Below are positions 40,493 through 51,505 of a stretch of 64,000 nucleotides of DNA, piece after piece. The notes under the pieces were generated by a model. That model was not told the origin of the DNA and ran no database searches. It saw nothing but the letters and a program-made list of their open reading frames with translations. A program made the translations under genes and the position numbers. The DNA comes from Streptomyces sp. WMMB 322 (GTDB lineage: Bacteria > Actinomycetota > Actinomycetes > Streptomycetales > Streptomycetaceae). Position 1 is the first letter of the stretch. Each line of letters opens with the position of its first letter. The stretch spans positions 248,001 to 312,000 of the forward strand of contig NZ_FMHI01000007.1 in NCBI RefSeq assembly GCF_900090145.1. The letters run 5' to 3'.

Positions 40493-41503
40493 TTAAACGT
40501 CGAGCGGCGCGCCCAACGGGCGGTCGAGGAGGGCGAGTCCGGCAGGGGTGATGGTGTGCAGCACGTGCCTGCTGCGGCGCACGCTCACCAGCAGGCCCGC
40601 CCGGCGCAGGACGCCGGTGTGCTGGCTCACCGCCGCGTCCGAGATCCCCAGCCGCCGCGCGAGCTCCCCCGTCGTACGGCCGGTGACGACGTCCTCGAGG
40701 AGGGCGGCCCGGGTACGGCCGAGCAGCGTGCCCAGATCGGCGTCCCGCTCCGTGGCGCTCCGCCGCCGGGCCCACCCGAGGGTGTGCTGGATCGGATAGA
40801 CCAGAACGGGCGTCAGGCCGGGGGACGGAGCCGCCAGCATGACGGGGTTGCGCGAGCAGAAGAAGGAGGGCTGCAGCACCAACCCCCGCCCTTCGAGCCG
40901 CAGTTCACGTTCGACCGGGTAGTCGGCCTCCAGGACGGGCGGTTTCCAGCGCAGCATCGGCCGGAAACTGGCCAGGAGTCCCTGCGTGCCGCCGTCCATG
41001 GCCGCCCGTGCACGCGCGGCCCGGTCGGCCTCCACCTGCGCCCGGATGTGCGCAAAGAAGGGGACGAGGGCCCGCCGGTGGTAGGCGTGCAGGGCCGAGC
41101 CCAGCCGGCGCAGGGCCTCGGGTTCGCCGTCGGCCAGGGCTCGGACGGCGGCCGGCAGCGGCGTGCCCCTCCGTGACGGGGAGGTGGCGAGCACCGCGAG
41201 GTCGCTGCGCAGGGCGGTCCTGGGGGTGCTGAGCACGGTGTCGACCGCGCTCCTGAGACCCGGCGCGGCCGGGCCCGGCGTGAGGAAGTCCGGCGAGTAG
41301 CCGCGCGCCGGAAGCAGTGCCGTGAGCAGTCTGTCCGCGGGGCCCAGCCGCGGCCCGACCAGGCGCCTCCAGTCACCGAACGCCGGTGTGTCGTCCCCGC
41401 TGATCAGCACCTGGAAGCTGTTGGTGATCTCCCAGAGGTGGTCGGGAGCGTCGGCGACGCGGACACGTGCGATGTCGTCGGCTGTGAAGTGCATCCGCAG
41501 CAT
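40493..41503 (-). CDS. ArsR-like winged-helix transcriptional regulator
   Basis: 336 aa. The C-terminal ~85 residues form the DNA-binding domain (RTTGELARRLGISDAAVSQHTGVLRRAGLLVSVRRSR). The long N-terminal part (start MLRMHFTADDIARVRVADAPD) is of the type often found before the HTH in Streptomyces ArsR-like proteins and has no enzyme motif I recognise. It ends with TAA. No target gene is obvious; the divergent side faces the thioesterase gene 3' end, so it is transcribed alone. Confidence 0.85.
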   Translation of the reverse strand: MLRMHFTADDIARVRVADAPDHLWEITNSFQVLISGDDTPAFGDWRRLVGPRLGPADRLLTALLPARGYSPDFLTPGPAAPGLRSAVDTVLSTPRTALRSDLAVLATSPSRRGTPLPAAVRALADGEPEALRRLGSALHAYHRRALVPFFAHIRAQVEADRAARARAAMDGGTQGLLASFRPMLRWKPPVLEADYPVERELRLEGRGLVLQPSFFCSRNPVMLAAPSPGLTPVLVYPIQHTLGWARRRSATERDADLGTLLGRTRAALLEDVVTGRTTGELARRLGISDAAVSQHTGVLRRAGLLVSVRRSRHVLHTITPAGLALLDRPLGAPLDV

Positions 41504-41704
41504 GGGCTCTCCGACAGGGCTCGGTCACCGGCCGGTAGTCGGTGCTCCCTGACATTGTCCGAGCCCTTCGGCGGGGCGAAGCTGCATTCGGCCACCCGGC
41601 CGGTCGGGACGCGACCGGCCCGGAGCGGGCGGCCGCCGCCCCGTACGCCAGGACCGCCGCCCGTGACGGGCGGCGGTCTCCCCTGATCCCCGGGTATCCG
41701 GTGG

Positions 41705-42571
41705 TCAGCGGTTCGGTCCCGGCTTAGCCGCCTGTTCCGGCGCCCGGGCGAGCTGCCGGGACTGCGCGACGAGGCGGTCCGCGCTGTCCCAGACCTCCGC
41801 GTCCTCCTCCAGAAAGCCCCCGGCGAGGTTGACGGTCGTGACACAGACACGCAGCGGCCCCGGCGCCGGGCGGGCGCGGACGTGGACGGTGAGCTCGACG
41901 GTGGGCACCCAGCCGCTCAGTCCCAGCTCGAACGCGGTCGGGGGCAGAGCGTCCACGGCCATCAGCACCGACAGCGGGTCCGGATCCCGTCCGTCGGCCA
42001 GTCCGAACCAGGCGCGCATCTCGCCGCGGCCGCTCGGCGCTCCGACCGCCCAGCCGCACGTGGCCGGGTCGAGCCGCAGGTCGAGGCGCTTGCCCATCTC
42101 CGGGCCGGCGTCCGGGCCGGCCGGGTTGTCCTGAGCGCTGAAGCACTGCCCGCGGGGAGGCATCGCGGGCGGCTCGGCGCTGGTACGGATGTCGCCGGTG
42201 ACCGTGTCCAGGTCCCCGTAGGAGGCGAGGACGCGGATGCGCTCGACCTCGCGGCCGTCGGCAGCGGTCTGGAAGAGGCCGGCCGTGCCGGTGGAGAGGG
42301 TGCGGCCGCTGCGGACGGCCTCGCTGCGGATGACGGCGGGCCCGTGAGTGGTGGCCGACAGGTAGTGCGCAGTGATCGTGAACGGGTCGGGGTGGGGCAG
42401 AGTCTCGCCGAGTGCGCGGCCGAGGGTCGCCAGCAGGTACCCGCCGTTGAGGGCGTGGCCGATGGCCCAGCCCGGGGAGAGGTGCGTGTCGTGGACACCG
42501 GGCTCACGTTGCCTTACGGAGGTGTCGCGGTCGAACTCGCTCAGGGTGGCTTCGCAGATGGTGTCGGACAT
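41705..42571 (-). CDS. Acyl-CoA thioesterase family protein (double hotdog)
   Basis: 288 aa from ATG 42571; GTG 42601 and 42586 are alternatives and none has a ribosome site. The pattern GWAIGHALNGGYLLATLGRAL in the first hotdog and the PTVELTVHVRARPAPGPLRV plus AEVWDSADRLVAQSRQLAR block at the end are typical of TesB-like tandem hotdog thioesterases in actinobacteria. Substrate not predictable. Probably leaderless given the absence of a ribosome site. Confidence 0.82.
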   Translation of the reverse strand: MSDTICEATLSEFDRDTSVRQREPGVHDTHLSPGWAIGHALNGGYLLATLGRALGETLPHPDPFTITAHYLSATTHGPAVIRSEAVRSGRTLSTGTAGLFQTAADGREVERIRVLASYGDLDTVTGDIRTSAEPPAMPPRGQCFSAQDNPAGPDAGPEMGKRLDLRLDPATCGWAVGAPSGRGEMRAWFGLADGRDPDPLSVLMAVDALPPTAFELGLSGWVPTVELTVHVRARPAPGPLRVCVTTVNLAGGFLEEDAEVWDSADRLVAQSRQLARAPEQAAKPGPNR

Positions 42572-42646
42572 GTGAGCACCGTACACGGAGAAGTTACCCA
42601 CGGGTAGTCGCGCCTGAACAAACTCGCGCCGGGCCCGGGAGGCTCG

Positions 42647-43315
42647 TCAGCCTCCCGGGTCCGCGTCCGGCACCGTCGAGCGCCGGTGCCAGGCGCGCGG
42701 GGCGCGCCAGCCGAAACGCAGCGCCAGCAGGCGCACGGCGAACGCCAGGGAGGCGGCCGCGAGCATCGTCACCGCGTTGAGAGCACCGGCGTCCAGCAGG
42801 AGCGCCGTCACGGTCGCGCCGATGATGGCGGGCACGGCGTACAGGTCGCGGTCCCATCGCAGCAGTGACGGCACCTCGTTCGCGAGCACGTCGCGCAGCA
42901 CCCCGCCTCCGGCCGCCGTCGCCAGCCCGAGCACGGCGGACGCGAAGAGCCCCAGCCCGTATTCGTGGGCCTTGACGGTGCCGACGACACAGAACAGGCC
43001 CAGCCCCGCCGCATCGAAGACGTTGATGGCCTTGTTGATCCGCTCCACGTGCGGGTGCAGGAAGAAGACGAAGGCCGTGGCGATCAGCGGAGCGTGGAAG
43101 TACCAGGCGTCAGTGAAGGCGGCGGGCGGCACGGCGCCGATCACCACGTCACGGAAAAGCCCGCCGCCGAGCCCGGTGACCTCCGCCAGCACGGCCATGC
43201 CGAATACGTCGAAATTCTTGCGCACGGCGAGGAGGGCGCCGGATATCGCGAAAACGAAGATGCCGGCGATGTCGAGCCAGTGCTGCACGGCCGGGTCGAG
43301 CAGGTGCTGATTCAC
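42647..43315 (-). CDS. TRIC/UPF0126 family cation channel-like membrane protein
   Basis: 222 aa from GTG 43315 (GGGAAGAA ~10 bases upstream); the frame open to 43555 is rejected. Seven hydrophobic segments in two related halves, each with the family glycine motif: GLGGGLFRDVVIGAVPP and AAGGGVLRDVLANEVPSLL. Bacterial members form trimeric potassium-permeable channels. A basic C-tail of ~20 residues. Divergent from the SLT protein gene across a 492-bp gap. Confidence 0.92.
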   Translation of the reverse strand: MNQHLLDPAVQHWLDIAGIFVFAISGALLAVRKNFDVFGMAVLAEVTGLGGGLFRDVVIGAVPPAAFTDAWYFHAPLIATAFVFFLHPHVERINKAINVFDAAGLGLFCVVGTVKAHEYGLGLFASAVLGLATAAGGGVLRDVLANEVPSLLRWDRDLYAVPAIIGATVTALLLDAGALNAVTMLAAASLAFAVRLLALRFGWRAPRAWHRRSTVPDADPGG

Positions 43316-43807
43316 GGACCCATTCTTCCCATGCCGGCACCCGCCCGGGACAACCGTGCGGGAGCACGGAGCGAAAAGAGGCCCACCCGGCGCTCCGCGG
43401 ACTGCAGCCGCCACTGGAGGCGGCTCTGACCTGCGCCGATACCAGCGGACGGCGAACCGGGACAAAGCATGACACCGGGAGAGCGGAATGCAATTGCTGC
43501 ACCACGCTGGGTTCATTCGGAGCCCGCCCGGTGTGAGGCGGCGCATAAGACGCACGTCACATCCGAACCCGCTTAGTGGCCAACTTCGGATACCGCCGCA
43601 ACCCTCGCGGCATATCGATGGTTGTGTCCTTCATGTCCAATTAAGTACCTGCATTTCGGTCCGTAGCCGCTTAGTAGGTCACATATTTGGCAGCCGCCTC
43701 GGGAGCCTTTACCAATGTCAGCGTCGCTTCGCGCCGGGAACCGAACTCGGCGCCCCCGCCGATCCGGCAGACACGCGACGCAGCCAACGAAAGGTATTCG
43801 CTCTTCC
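43316..43807. other. Divergent intergenic region upstream of SLT gene
   Basis: 492 bp without a gene and less GC-rich in 43550-43700. It contains an inverted repeat ATCCGAA (43561-43567) / TTCGGAT (43585-43591) and a direct repeat CCGCTTAGT near 43569 and 43667. A structured leader for the SLT gene is possible. I looked for the c-di-AMP (ydaO) riboswitch but its GGGGUGAAUC core is absent. Confidence 0.45.
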
Positions 43808-44554
43808 ATGCGCATCCCCAACCGCCTGACCAGGACCCAGAAGTCCGCCGCTGTCGGCCTTGCGGCCGCCGCAGGAGTCGCGACCCTGACCGCCGGCGCC
43901 GCGTCCGCCCACTCGGACACCACCACGGGCCAGGGTCCGGCCAAGCCGGTTGCGAGCCACTCGGTGAACGTGGCCGGCCATCCGTCTTCCCAGGCAGCCA
44001 AGGCCGCGACGGGCGATCACGACACCGACAACACGCGCAGCCACGCACCGGCCAAGCCCCTCGTGAAGGGTGAGGCGAGCAAGCAGACCTCCGCCGCCAA
44101 GCCTGCCGCCGAGGCAGACAAGGCCCAGAAGACAGACAAGGCCGAGAAGGCCGAGAAGGCCGAGCAGACCCGCAAGGCCCAGGAGGCCCGTGCCGACAGG
44201 ACGGCCGAGCGTTCCACGGCGGGACTGAGCAAGTCCGAGAAGGTCGACGTCTGGATCAAGGAAGCCCGCTCCATCATGAAGAAGGAGGGCATCCCCGGCT
44301 CGCACCACGGCATCAAGAAGAACGTCATGCGTGAGTCCGGCGGCGACCCGAACGCCATGAACGACTGGGACATCAACGCCAAGAAGGGCACGCCTTCGAA
44401 GGGTCTGCTGCAGACCATCCAGCCGACCTTCGACGCGTACCACGTCGACGGCACCAAGAAGAAGATCACCGACCCGGTGGCGAACATCGTCGCGGCCTGC
44501 AACTACGCCGCCGACAAGTACGGGTCGATGGACAACGTGAACTCCGCGTACTGA
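43808..44554 (+). CDS. Secreted lytic-transglycosylase-like (SLT) protein
   Basis: 248 aa from ATG 43808. Signal peptide MRIPNRLTRTQ then AAVGLAAAAGVATLTAGAAS, cleavage near ASAHS. Residues ~45-150 are Lys/Ala/Glu-rich with an AEKAEKAEQ helix, probably spanning the wall. The C-terminal ~100-residue domain has the catalytic Glu in VMRESGGDPNAMND, GTPSKGLLQTIQPTFDAY and NIVAACNYAADKYGS, the SLT/goose-lysozyme-like pattern. It should cut peptidoglycan glycan strands. A 13-bp hairpin terminates it. Confidence 0.9.
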   Translation: MRIPNRLTRTQKSAAVGLAAAAGVATLTAGAASAHSDTTTGQGPAKPVASHSVNVAGHPSSQAAKAATGDHDTDNTRSHAPAKPLVKGEASKQTSAAKPAAEADKAQKTDKAEKAEKAEQTRKAQEARADRTAERSTAGLSKSEKVDVWIKEARSIMKKEGIPGSHHGIKKNVMRESGGDPNAMNDWDINAKKGTPSKGLLQTIQPTFDAYHVDGTKKKITDPVANIVAACNYAADKYGSMDNVNSAY

Positions 44555-44571
44555 TCCGGCGCGGAACGGCA

Positions 44572-44603
44572 AAGGGCGGCTGCGTGCTCACGCAGCCGCC
44601 CTT
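44572..44603 (+). terminator. SLT gene terminator
   Basis: AAGGGCGGCTGCG (44572-44584) and CGCAGCCGCCCTT (44591-44603) form a perfect 13-bp stem with a 6-nt loop, 17 bp after the stop. Confidence 0.8.
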
Positions 44604-44650
44604 CTGCGTGCGTGCGGCGGCGCCGTGCGGGTGGGCTGTGCGTGGGTGGG

Positions 44651-45259
44651 GCGCCTGGGGTGGGTGCTGGGTGCCGGGGGCGTGCCGCTCCGGGGGGCAA
44701 GTCCGGGCCGCATGATTTCCCTCCCTGAACCGTCAAGGGCCTTCGTGCTGGCTTCCATATGCCGGTCCGCAAATCACTTCCCCACGCTTCGCTGGGGAGA
44801 CCCCAAGGGCCCGTCCATGCCCCCCTGCGCGCCCCGCCCCCTCCCGCCCGTCCGCGGCTCTCCCCAGGGGCCCCACCAAGACCCCCTCATCCACACCGGG
44901 ACAGTGGGCCCGTGGCCCGTCGTCCTCCACCTCCGTCCTGAGCATCGGCGAACCGGTGGACGCGCACGGGAGTTGAGCCACCGGACGAGCCTGGGCCAGT
45001 GCCCCGAAGGGCCACCGGTGAGGCAGCCGCAAGTCAACCGGACTCCCGGACCGGAGAAGAGGGACGAAAGCGGCAGACGCCGGACGGGCGGGAGGGGGCG
45101 GGACGTGGAGGCGGGGGGCACGGGGCTTAAACGTGATTTGCGGACCGCCATATGAAGGGCAGCACGGAAACCCTTGACGGTCCAGGGAGGTAAATCATGC
45201 CGCCCCGGGACACCCGCCGGAACGGCCCGCCCCCGGCACCCACCACGAACCCCAGGCGC
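44651..45259. repeat. E2: non-coding inverted-repeat element, copy 2
   Basis: Left arm 44651-44853 and right arm 45082-45259 are imperfect reverse complements. Each arm has the same order of boxes as E1: GGTGCCGGGGGCGTGCCG, then a hairpin bounded by ATGATTT and AAATCAC, then CGCCCCGCCCCCTCCCG. The right-arm hairpin has GGACCG pairing with CGGTCC and AAGGG pairing with CCCTT. The left arm carries an extra CCCCACGCTTCGCTGGGG hairpin, explaining its greater length. The element fills the gap between the convergent SLT and oppF-like genes, and no coding gene is supported in it. Confidence 0.85.
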
Positions 45260-45325
45260 ACCCCGCACACCCGCCAACCCGCACCCGCCCCCGGCGCGGC
45301 GCCTCCCCCTGCCCTCGCCCCGCCG

Positions 45326-46426
45326 CTAACCGGCGACCGGCGTGCTGTCCTCCGGCTGCTGGTCCGGGGCGTTCTCCGGGTGGTGGCACGCGGCCTCGTG
45401 ACCGGGGGCCAGGGAGACCAGCGGCGGCTCGGCCGTCTTGCAGATCTGCGTCGCCTTCCAGCACCTGGTGTGGAAACGGCATCCGCTCGGCGGCTTGATC
45501 GGCGAGGGCACGTCGCCCTGGAGCAGGATGCGGTCCCGGCCGCCCTGCGCCCTGCGCCGCGGGTCGGGCACCGGCACGGCGGAGAGCAGCGCCCGCGTGT
45601 ACGGGTGCATGGGCGACTCGTACAGCGACCTGCGGTCGGTCAGCTCCACGATCTTGCCGAGGTACATCACCGCGATCCGGTCCGATACGTGGCGGATCAC
45701 CGAGAGGTCGTGCGCGATGATCACGTATGTGAGGCCGAGCTCGTCCTGGAGGTCGTCCAGCAGGTTGATGACCTGCGCCTGGATGGACACGTCCAGCGCC
45801 GAGACCGGCTCGTCCGCGACGACGAGCTTCGGGTTGAGGGCGAGGGCGCGGGCGATGCCGATGCGCTGCCGCTGCCCGCCGGAGAACTCGTGCGGGTAGC
45901 GGTTGTAGTGCTCCGGGTTGAGACCGACCAGGTCCAGCAGCCGCTGCACTTCCTTCTTCACGCCGCCCTCGGGCGTGACGCCCTGGAGCTTGAAGGGAGC
46001 GCTGACGATCGCGCCGACGGTGTGCCGGGGGTTCAGCGACGAGTACGGGTCCTGGAAGATCATCTGGACGTCGCGCCGCAGCGGGCGCATTCCGCTCACA
46101 CCGAGGTGTGTGATGTCCCGGCCCTCGAACTCGACGGTGCCCGCGGTCGGCTCCAGCAGCCGCGTGATCAGCCGGCCCATCGTCGACTTGCCGCAGCCGG
46201 ACTCCCCGACGACGCCCAGTGTCTCCCCCGCCCGCACGTCGAAGTCGATGCCGTCGACCGCTTTGACAGCGCCGACCTGCCGCTTGAGAAGGCCCTTGGT
46301 GATCGGGAAGTGCTTCGTCAGCCCGCTCACCTTCAGCAGCGACTCGCCCGGCTCGGGGTCGGCCTTGGTCTGCACGGCGTCCGTCGCGCGCTGGGACGGG
46401 ATCGTCATCTGCTCGTCCTCACTCAC
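45326..46426 (-). CDS. Peptide ABC importer ATPase, OppF/BldKE-like
   Basis: 366 aa from a GTG overlapping the upstream ATPase stop (GTGA); ATG 46408 is the alternative. Walker [13 protein letters not shown], signature [15 protein letters not shown], Walker [14 protein letters not shown] and the oligopeptide/dipeptide C-terminal extension [15 protein letters not shown] (an Fe-S-type Cys motif) are all seen. [14 protein letters not shown] segment follows the Q-loop. It drives peptide uptake together with its partner ATPase. Last gene of the five-gene operon, ending beside element E2. Confidence 0.94.
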   Translation of the reverse strand: MSEDEQMTIPSQRATDAVQTKADPEPGESLLKVSGLTKHFPITKGLLKRQVGAVKAVDGIDFDVRAGETLGVVGESGCGKSTMGRLITRLLEPTAGTVEFEGRDITHLGVSGMRPLRRDVQMIFQDPYSSLNPRHTVGAIVSAPFKLQGVTPEGGVKKEVQRLLDLVGLNPEHYNRYPHEFSGGQRQRIGIARALALNPKLVVADEPVSALDVSIQAQVINLLDDLQDELGLTYVIIAHDLSVIRHVSDRIAVMYLGKIVELTDRRSLYESPMHPYTRALLSAVPVPDPRRRAQGGRDRILLQGDVPSPIKPPSGCRFHTRCWKATQICKTAEPPLVSLAPGHEAACHHPENAPDQQPEDSTPVAG

Positions 46427-47519
46427 AGCTTCGGGGCAATCTCTTCGTTCCAGATGCGGTCCCGGTCCGCGCGGTCCATGTGGCAGGCGGACAGGTGGCC
46501 CTCGCTCACTTCCCGCAGCTCGGGCCGTTCGGTGCGTGTGACGTTGCCCTTGGGCACATCCGCGTACGGGCACCGCGGGTTGAAGGCGCACCCCTGCGGG
46601 ATGTTGATCAGGCTGGGTGGCGAGCCCTTGACGGGGATGAGCCGTTCGCTCTGCGCGCGGTCGATGCGCGGCATCGAGCCGAGCAGACCCCAGGTGTAGG
46701 GGTGCTGCGGCTCGTAGAAGACCTGCTCGGCCGTGCCGTACTCGACGCAGCGGCCCCCGTACATGACGAGGATGTCGTCGGCGAGCTCGGCTACGACCCC
46801 CAGGTCGTGCGTGATGATGATGACCGCGGAGCCGAACTCTTTCTGCAGGTCGCGGATCAGGTCGAGGATCTGCGCCTGCACGGTGACGTCCAGCGCGGTC
46901 GTCGGCTCGTCGGCGATCAGCAGTTCGGGGTTGTTCACCAGCGACATCGCGATCATCGCGCGCTGCCGCATGCCGCCGGAGAACTCGTGCGGGTAGCTGT
47001 TGACGCGCTGGTCGGGCTGGGGGATGCCGACCCGGTCGAGGAGTTCGACGGCACGCTTGCGGGCCGTCTTCTTGTCCACGTCGTGATGGACGCGGTACGC
47101 CTCGACGATCTGGCTGCCGATCGTGAAGTACGGGTGGAGCGCGGAGAGCGGATCCTGGAAGATCATCGCCATCTCGCGGCCGCGCAGCCTGCGCACCGAG
47201 TCCGCGTCGGCGGACAGCAACTCCTGTCCGTCGAGCCAGATCTCGCCCGAGAGCTGCGCCTTCTGACGCCCGTACTGCCCGACCGTGTGCAGGCCCATGA
47301 TGCCGAGCGAGGTGACGGACTTGCCCGACCCGGACTCGCCGACGATGCCGAGCGTCTTGCCCTTCTCCAGCTGGAAGGAGAGCCCGTCGACGGACTTGAC
47401 CAGACCGTCCTCGGTGGGGAAGTGCACGTGCAGATCGCGCACTTCGAGGAAGGAGCGGGCGGGAGCACGGCCGGCGACGGGCTCGCCGACCGCCGAGGTG
47501 CCCGTCGTGTGCGATTCCG

Positions 47520-47523
<4 letters not shown>
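46423..47523 (-). CDS. Peptide ABC importer ATPase, OppD/BldKD-like
   Basis: 366 aa, ATG overlapping the permease stop (ATGA). Walker [15 protein letters not shown]-loop [15 protein letters not shown], signature [13 protein letters not shown], Walker [14 protein letters not shown]. The C-terminal peptide-binding extension [13 protein letters not shown] is present. It is coupled on both sides by four-base overlaps, so the two ATPases and the second permease are made together. Confidence 0.95.
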
Positions 47524-48518
<995 letters not shown>

Positions 48519-48644
48519 TGCTACCGGCCCGGCGGGGCCCGGTGGACTCCCCGAGGTCGTCGGAGAGTTCACCGGGCCACCACTGCGGCCCTCACCTGCC
48601 CTTCATGACTGGCGGCGGGTGCGCCGGCGAAGCGGTCGGGACGG

Positions 48645-50414
48645 TCACTTGACGCCCAGCGAGGCGTAGTCGTACCGGCCGTTGTACGAGTCGGCAACGT
48701 AGACGTTCGTCAGCCTGCTGGAGCGCCAGATGATGTTCTTCTCGAACGTGAAGGGCAGGTAGTAAGCACCCTTCATGATCTCGGCGTTGATGTCCGCGTA
48801 CTTCTTGGCGGCCTTGTCGGGGTCGAGTTCGGCGATCGCGTCGGCGAACATCTTGTCGATCTTCGGTTCATCGATCATGGCGAAGTTGTTGTTGCCGTTG
48901 GGCAGGATGTACTTGCTGCCCCACAGCGGCAGACCGAAGCCCTGTCCGGAGGGGAAGTCCGCACCCCAGCCCATGATGATGATCCCGTAGTTCTTCTTCT
49001 TGACCACCTCGGGGTTGCCGATGATCCCGGCGGTCTGCGCGCCGTCGTACTCATCGATCTCGGCGTTGATCCCGACCTTCTTGAGCGACGCCTGCATGGC
49101 CTCCGCGGACGCGACCTCGACCTGCTTGTTGTTGCGGACCGCGATGGTGGTCTTGAAGCCGTTCGGCTTCCCGCACTTCTTCAGCTCGGCCTTGGCCTTG
49201 GCCACGTCGGCCGCGCCCTCGTTCTTGGCGATGCCGTACGGGTCGTACTTCAGGTCGGACCCCGGCACGGACGACGGCAGCATGTTGGTGCCGATGTCGC
49301 CGCCGGCCAGCGGGCCGCCGCGGGCGTTCTGAATCGACTTGTGATCCGAGCCGTAGATCATCGCCTTGCGGCAGTGGATGTTGTCGAACGGCTTCACCGT
49401 CTGCGGGAAGACCGCATAACGGATGAACCCGGTGGCCGGGTTGTCGATGTTGCCCTTGTGTTCCTTCAGCGCCGTCTGACGTCCCGCGGCCTCCAGGCCG
49501 GTGGCGTTGATGTCCAGGTCGTAGTCGCCGTTGATGAGGCGCTTGTCCATCTCGTCGGCGTTGGTCAGCAGGGTGACGGTGATCTTGTCCGGCAGCGCCT
49601 TGCGGATGTTGTCCGAGGACTTCTTCCACTCGGGGTTGCGGACGAGCGTCAGCTTCTTGTTCGGCGTGTACGACTCGAACTTGTAGGGACCGTTGGAGAA
49701 GGGCTTCAGGCCGTACTTGGACTTGGTGTCCTTGTCCTGCCGCACCGGCGAGGACGACGGCATGGCCAGCATCTGCTCGAAGTCACCGTTGCGCTTGGGC
49801 AACTTGAAGACGATCTCCGTGTCGCTCGGCGTCTCGATGGCTTCCAGACCGAGCTTGTCCTTGGACTTGTCCTTGTACGGGCCCTTGTACTTGCCGTCCG
49901 GGTCGAGCGTGTCCTTGATGTAGACGGGACCGCCGGAGAGGACGTCCTGAGCCCACTGGCGCTCGATGCCGTACTTGATGTCCTTGGAGGTGACGGGCTT
50001 GCCGTCCTCCCAGGTGGCGTCGTCGCGCAGTTCGTAGCGGTAGGTCTTGCCGTCGTCGGAGATCTTGGCGGTGGATTTCGCCAGGTCCGGGACCAGCTCC
50101 AGGCTGTCCTTGCCGGGAGAGGGCTTGTAGGTGATGAGTTGACGCGTGTAGTAGCGCATGAAGTCCCAGGCGAAGCCGTAGTAGCCGCGCGTCGGGTCCC
50201 AGGAGTCGGCGTCCTGGGTGCCGATGAACTTCAGCGTCCCGCCCTTCTTGTCGGACGCGTTGGCCATCTTGCCGTTGGCCGCGTTGAATCCGGGCGCCTT
50301 GCCGTCGCCTTCGTTGTCACTGCCGCCGCCACCGCACGCTGCGGTGGACAGGAGGGCCGCGACCGCGACGGCCGACGCGGCGATCCTGCGCCTCGATGAG
50401 CGTTGGGTTGTCAC
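48645..50414 (-). CDS. Peptide-binding lipoprotein of ABC importer, OppA/BldKB-like
   Basis: 589 aa from GTG 50414; GGAGG lies 8 bases before it, whereas it abuts the ATG at 50423 directly. The signal ends in lipobox LSTAAC, followed by a Gly/Ser/Asp linker. The solute-binding protein family 5 domain follows (GGTLKFIGTQDADSWDP; FSNGPYKFESY; PNGFKTTIAVRNN). It captures extracellular peptides and delivers them to the permeases. Gap to the second permease is 126 bp, room for a partial terminator that would raise its dosage. Confidence 0.94.
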   Translation of the reverse strand: MTTQRSSRRRIAASAVAVAALLSTAACGGGGSDNEGDGKAPGFNAANGKMANASDKKGGTLKFIGTQDADSWDPTRGYYGFAWDFMRYYTRQLITYKPSPGKDSLELVPDLAKSTAKISDDGKTYRYELRDDATWEDGKPVTSKDIKYGIERQWAQDVLSGGPVYIKDTLDPDGKYKGPYKDKSKDKLGLEAIETPSDTEIVFKLPKRNGDFEQMLAMPSSSPVRQDKDTKSKYGLKPFSNGPYKFESYTPNKKLTLVRNPEWKKSSDNIRKALPDKITVTLLTNADEMDKRLINGDYDLDINATGLEAAGRQTALKEHKGNIDNPATGFIRYAVFPQTVKPFDNIHCRKAMIYGSDHKSIQNARGGPLAGGDIGTNMLPSSVPGSDLKYDPYGIAKNEGAADVAKAKAELKKCGKPNGFKTTIAVRNNKQVEVASAEAMQASLKKVGINAEIDEYDGAQTAGIIGNPEVVKKKNYGIIIMGWGADFPSGQGFGLPLWGSKYILPNGNNNFAMIDEPKIDKMFADAIAELDPDKAAKKYADINAEIMKGAYYLPFTFEKNIIWRSSRLTNVYVADSYNGRYDYASLGVK

Positions 50415-50503
50415 GATCTGCATCCTCCGGTGTAGGTCACGGCCCGCACGGCTGCGCCGGGCCGGGTTACAGGACCAGGGCACGCCTGGTGATGTGGGGG
50501 GAG

Positions 50504-51505
50504 TCATCGGGACCCCTTGGGGTCGAGGGCGTCGCGCACGCCGTCGCCGAAGAGGTTGAAGGAGAGGACGGTGATGAAGATGGCGACGCCGGGGACCACC
50601 ATGTACATCGGGTCCGCCTCGTAGTAGCGCGTCGCCGTCGAGAGCATCTGGCCCCAGGAAGCGGTCGGCGGCTTGACTCCGACGCCGAGGAAGCTGAGGG
50701 CGGCCTCGGTAAGGATGTTGGTGGGAATCATGAGCGTCGTGTAGACGGTGATCGGCGCGATCAGGTTGGGCAGCAGCTCCTTGAAGAGGATGTAGCGCCG
50801 CCCCGCGCCGAGGCTCCGAGCCGCCTCCACGTACTCCCGCTCGCGCAGCGAGAGCGTCTGGCCGCGCACGATGCGGCCGATGTAGGGCCATCCGAAGAAG
50901 CCGATCACCAGGATCATCACGGTGAGCCGCACGCCCGTACCCGTCAGCCCGAACATCTGGTTGGGGACCACGGAGATCAGCGAGATGATGAACAGCAGCT
51001 GGGGGAAGGCCAGCAGCATGTCCATCACGCGGCTGATGGCGGCGTCGAGCCAGCCGCCGAAGTAGCCGGCGAGAGCACCGAGCACGGTGCCGACAACCAC
51101 GGCCACCACGGCCGAGAGGAAGCCGACGAGCAGCGAGACGCGTGCGCCGTAGATGATGCGGCTGAACACGTCGCGCCCGTTGCCCGGTTCGACGCCCAGC
51201 AGATGCTCGCCGCTGATGCCGCCGAGCGCGCCCTTAGGGGTCTGGAAGAGGGGGTCGATCATGTCTTCGTGGTGCTGGTGCGGCGGATGCCCCAGCAGGC
51301 TCACGATGAACGGCGCGAACGCCGCGATCACTATGAGCACCAGCACGACGGCGCCGCCGGTGAGTGCGACCTTGTCCCGCTTGAGGCGGTTCCACGCGAT
51401 CCGTCCGAGAGAGCGTCCTTCGATGGACTTGCCTTCTGCGCCGCCACCCAGTGCCGGATCGACGGGCGCGATCTCCGCGGACGTGTCGTGCAGTGGTGCC
51501 GTCAT
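50504..51505 (-). CDS. Peptide ABC importer permease, OppC/BldKA-like
   Basis: 333 aa from ATG 51505. OppC N-terminal domain (SLGRIAWNRLKRDKVALTGG) with helix 1, a loop containing GEHLLGVEPGNGRDVFSRIIYG, then five helices and the EAA loop (YVEAARSLGAGRRYILFKELLPN). A His-rich loop HPPHQHHED lies outside helix 1. It heads the operon; GAGAGGG is ~12 bases upstream. The order permease, binding protein, permease, ATPase, ATPase is that of the bldK locus, not of enteric opp. Confidence 0.94.
   Translation of the reverse strand: MTAPLHDTSAEIAPVDPALGGGAEGKSIEGRSLGRIAWNRLKRDKVALTGGAVVLVLIVIAAFAPFIVSLLGHPPHQHHEDMIDPLFQTPKGALGGISGEHLLGVEPGNGRDVFSRIIYGARVSLLVGFLSAVVAVVVGTVLGALAGYFGGWLDAAISRVMDMLLAFPQLLFIISLISVVPNQMFGLTGTGVRLTVMILVIGFFGWPYIGRIVRGQTLSLREREYVEAARSLGAGRRYILFKELLPNLIAPITVYTTLMIPTNILTEAALSFLGVGVKPPTASWGQMLSTATRYYEADPMYMVVPGVAIFITVLSFNLFGDGVRDALDPKGSR

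Noticed and set aside
43500..43807. c-di-AMP (ydaO) riboswitch upstream of the SLT gene
   Set aside because: The conserved GGGGUGAAUC core and GACAGCUAACCUC segment are not present; only vague resemblance remains.
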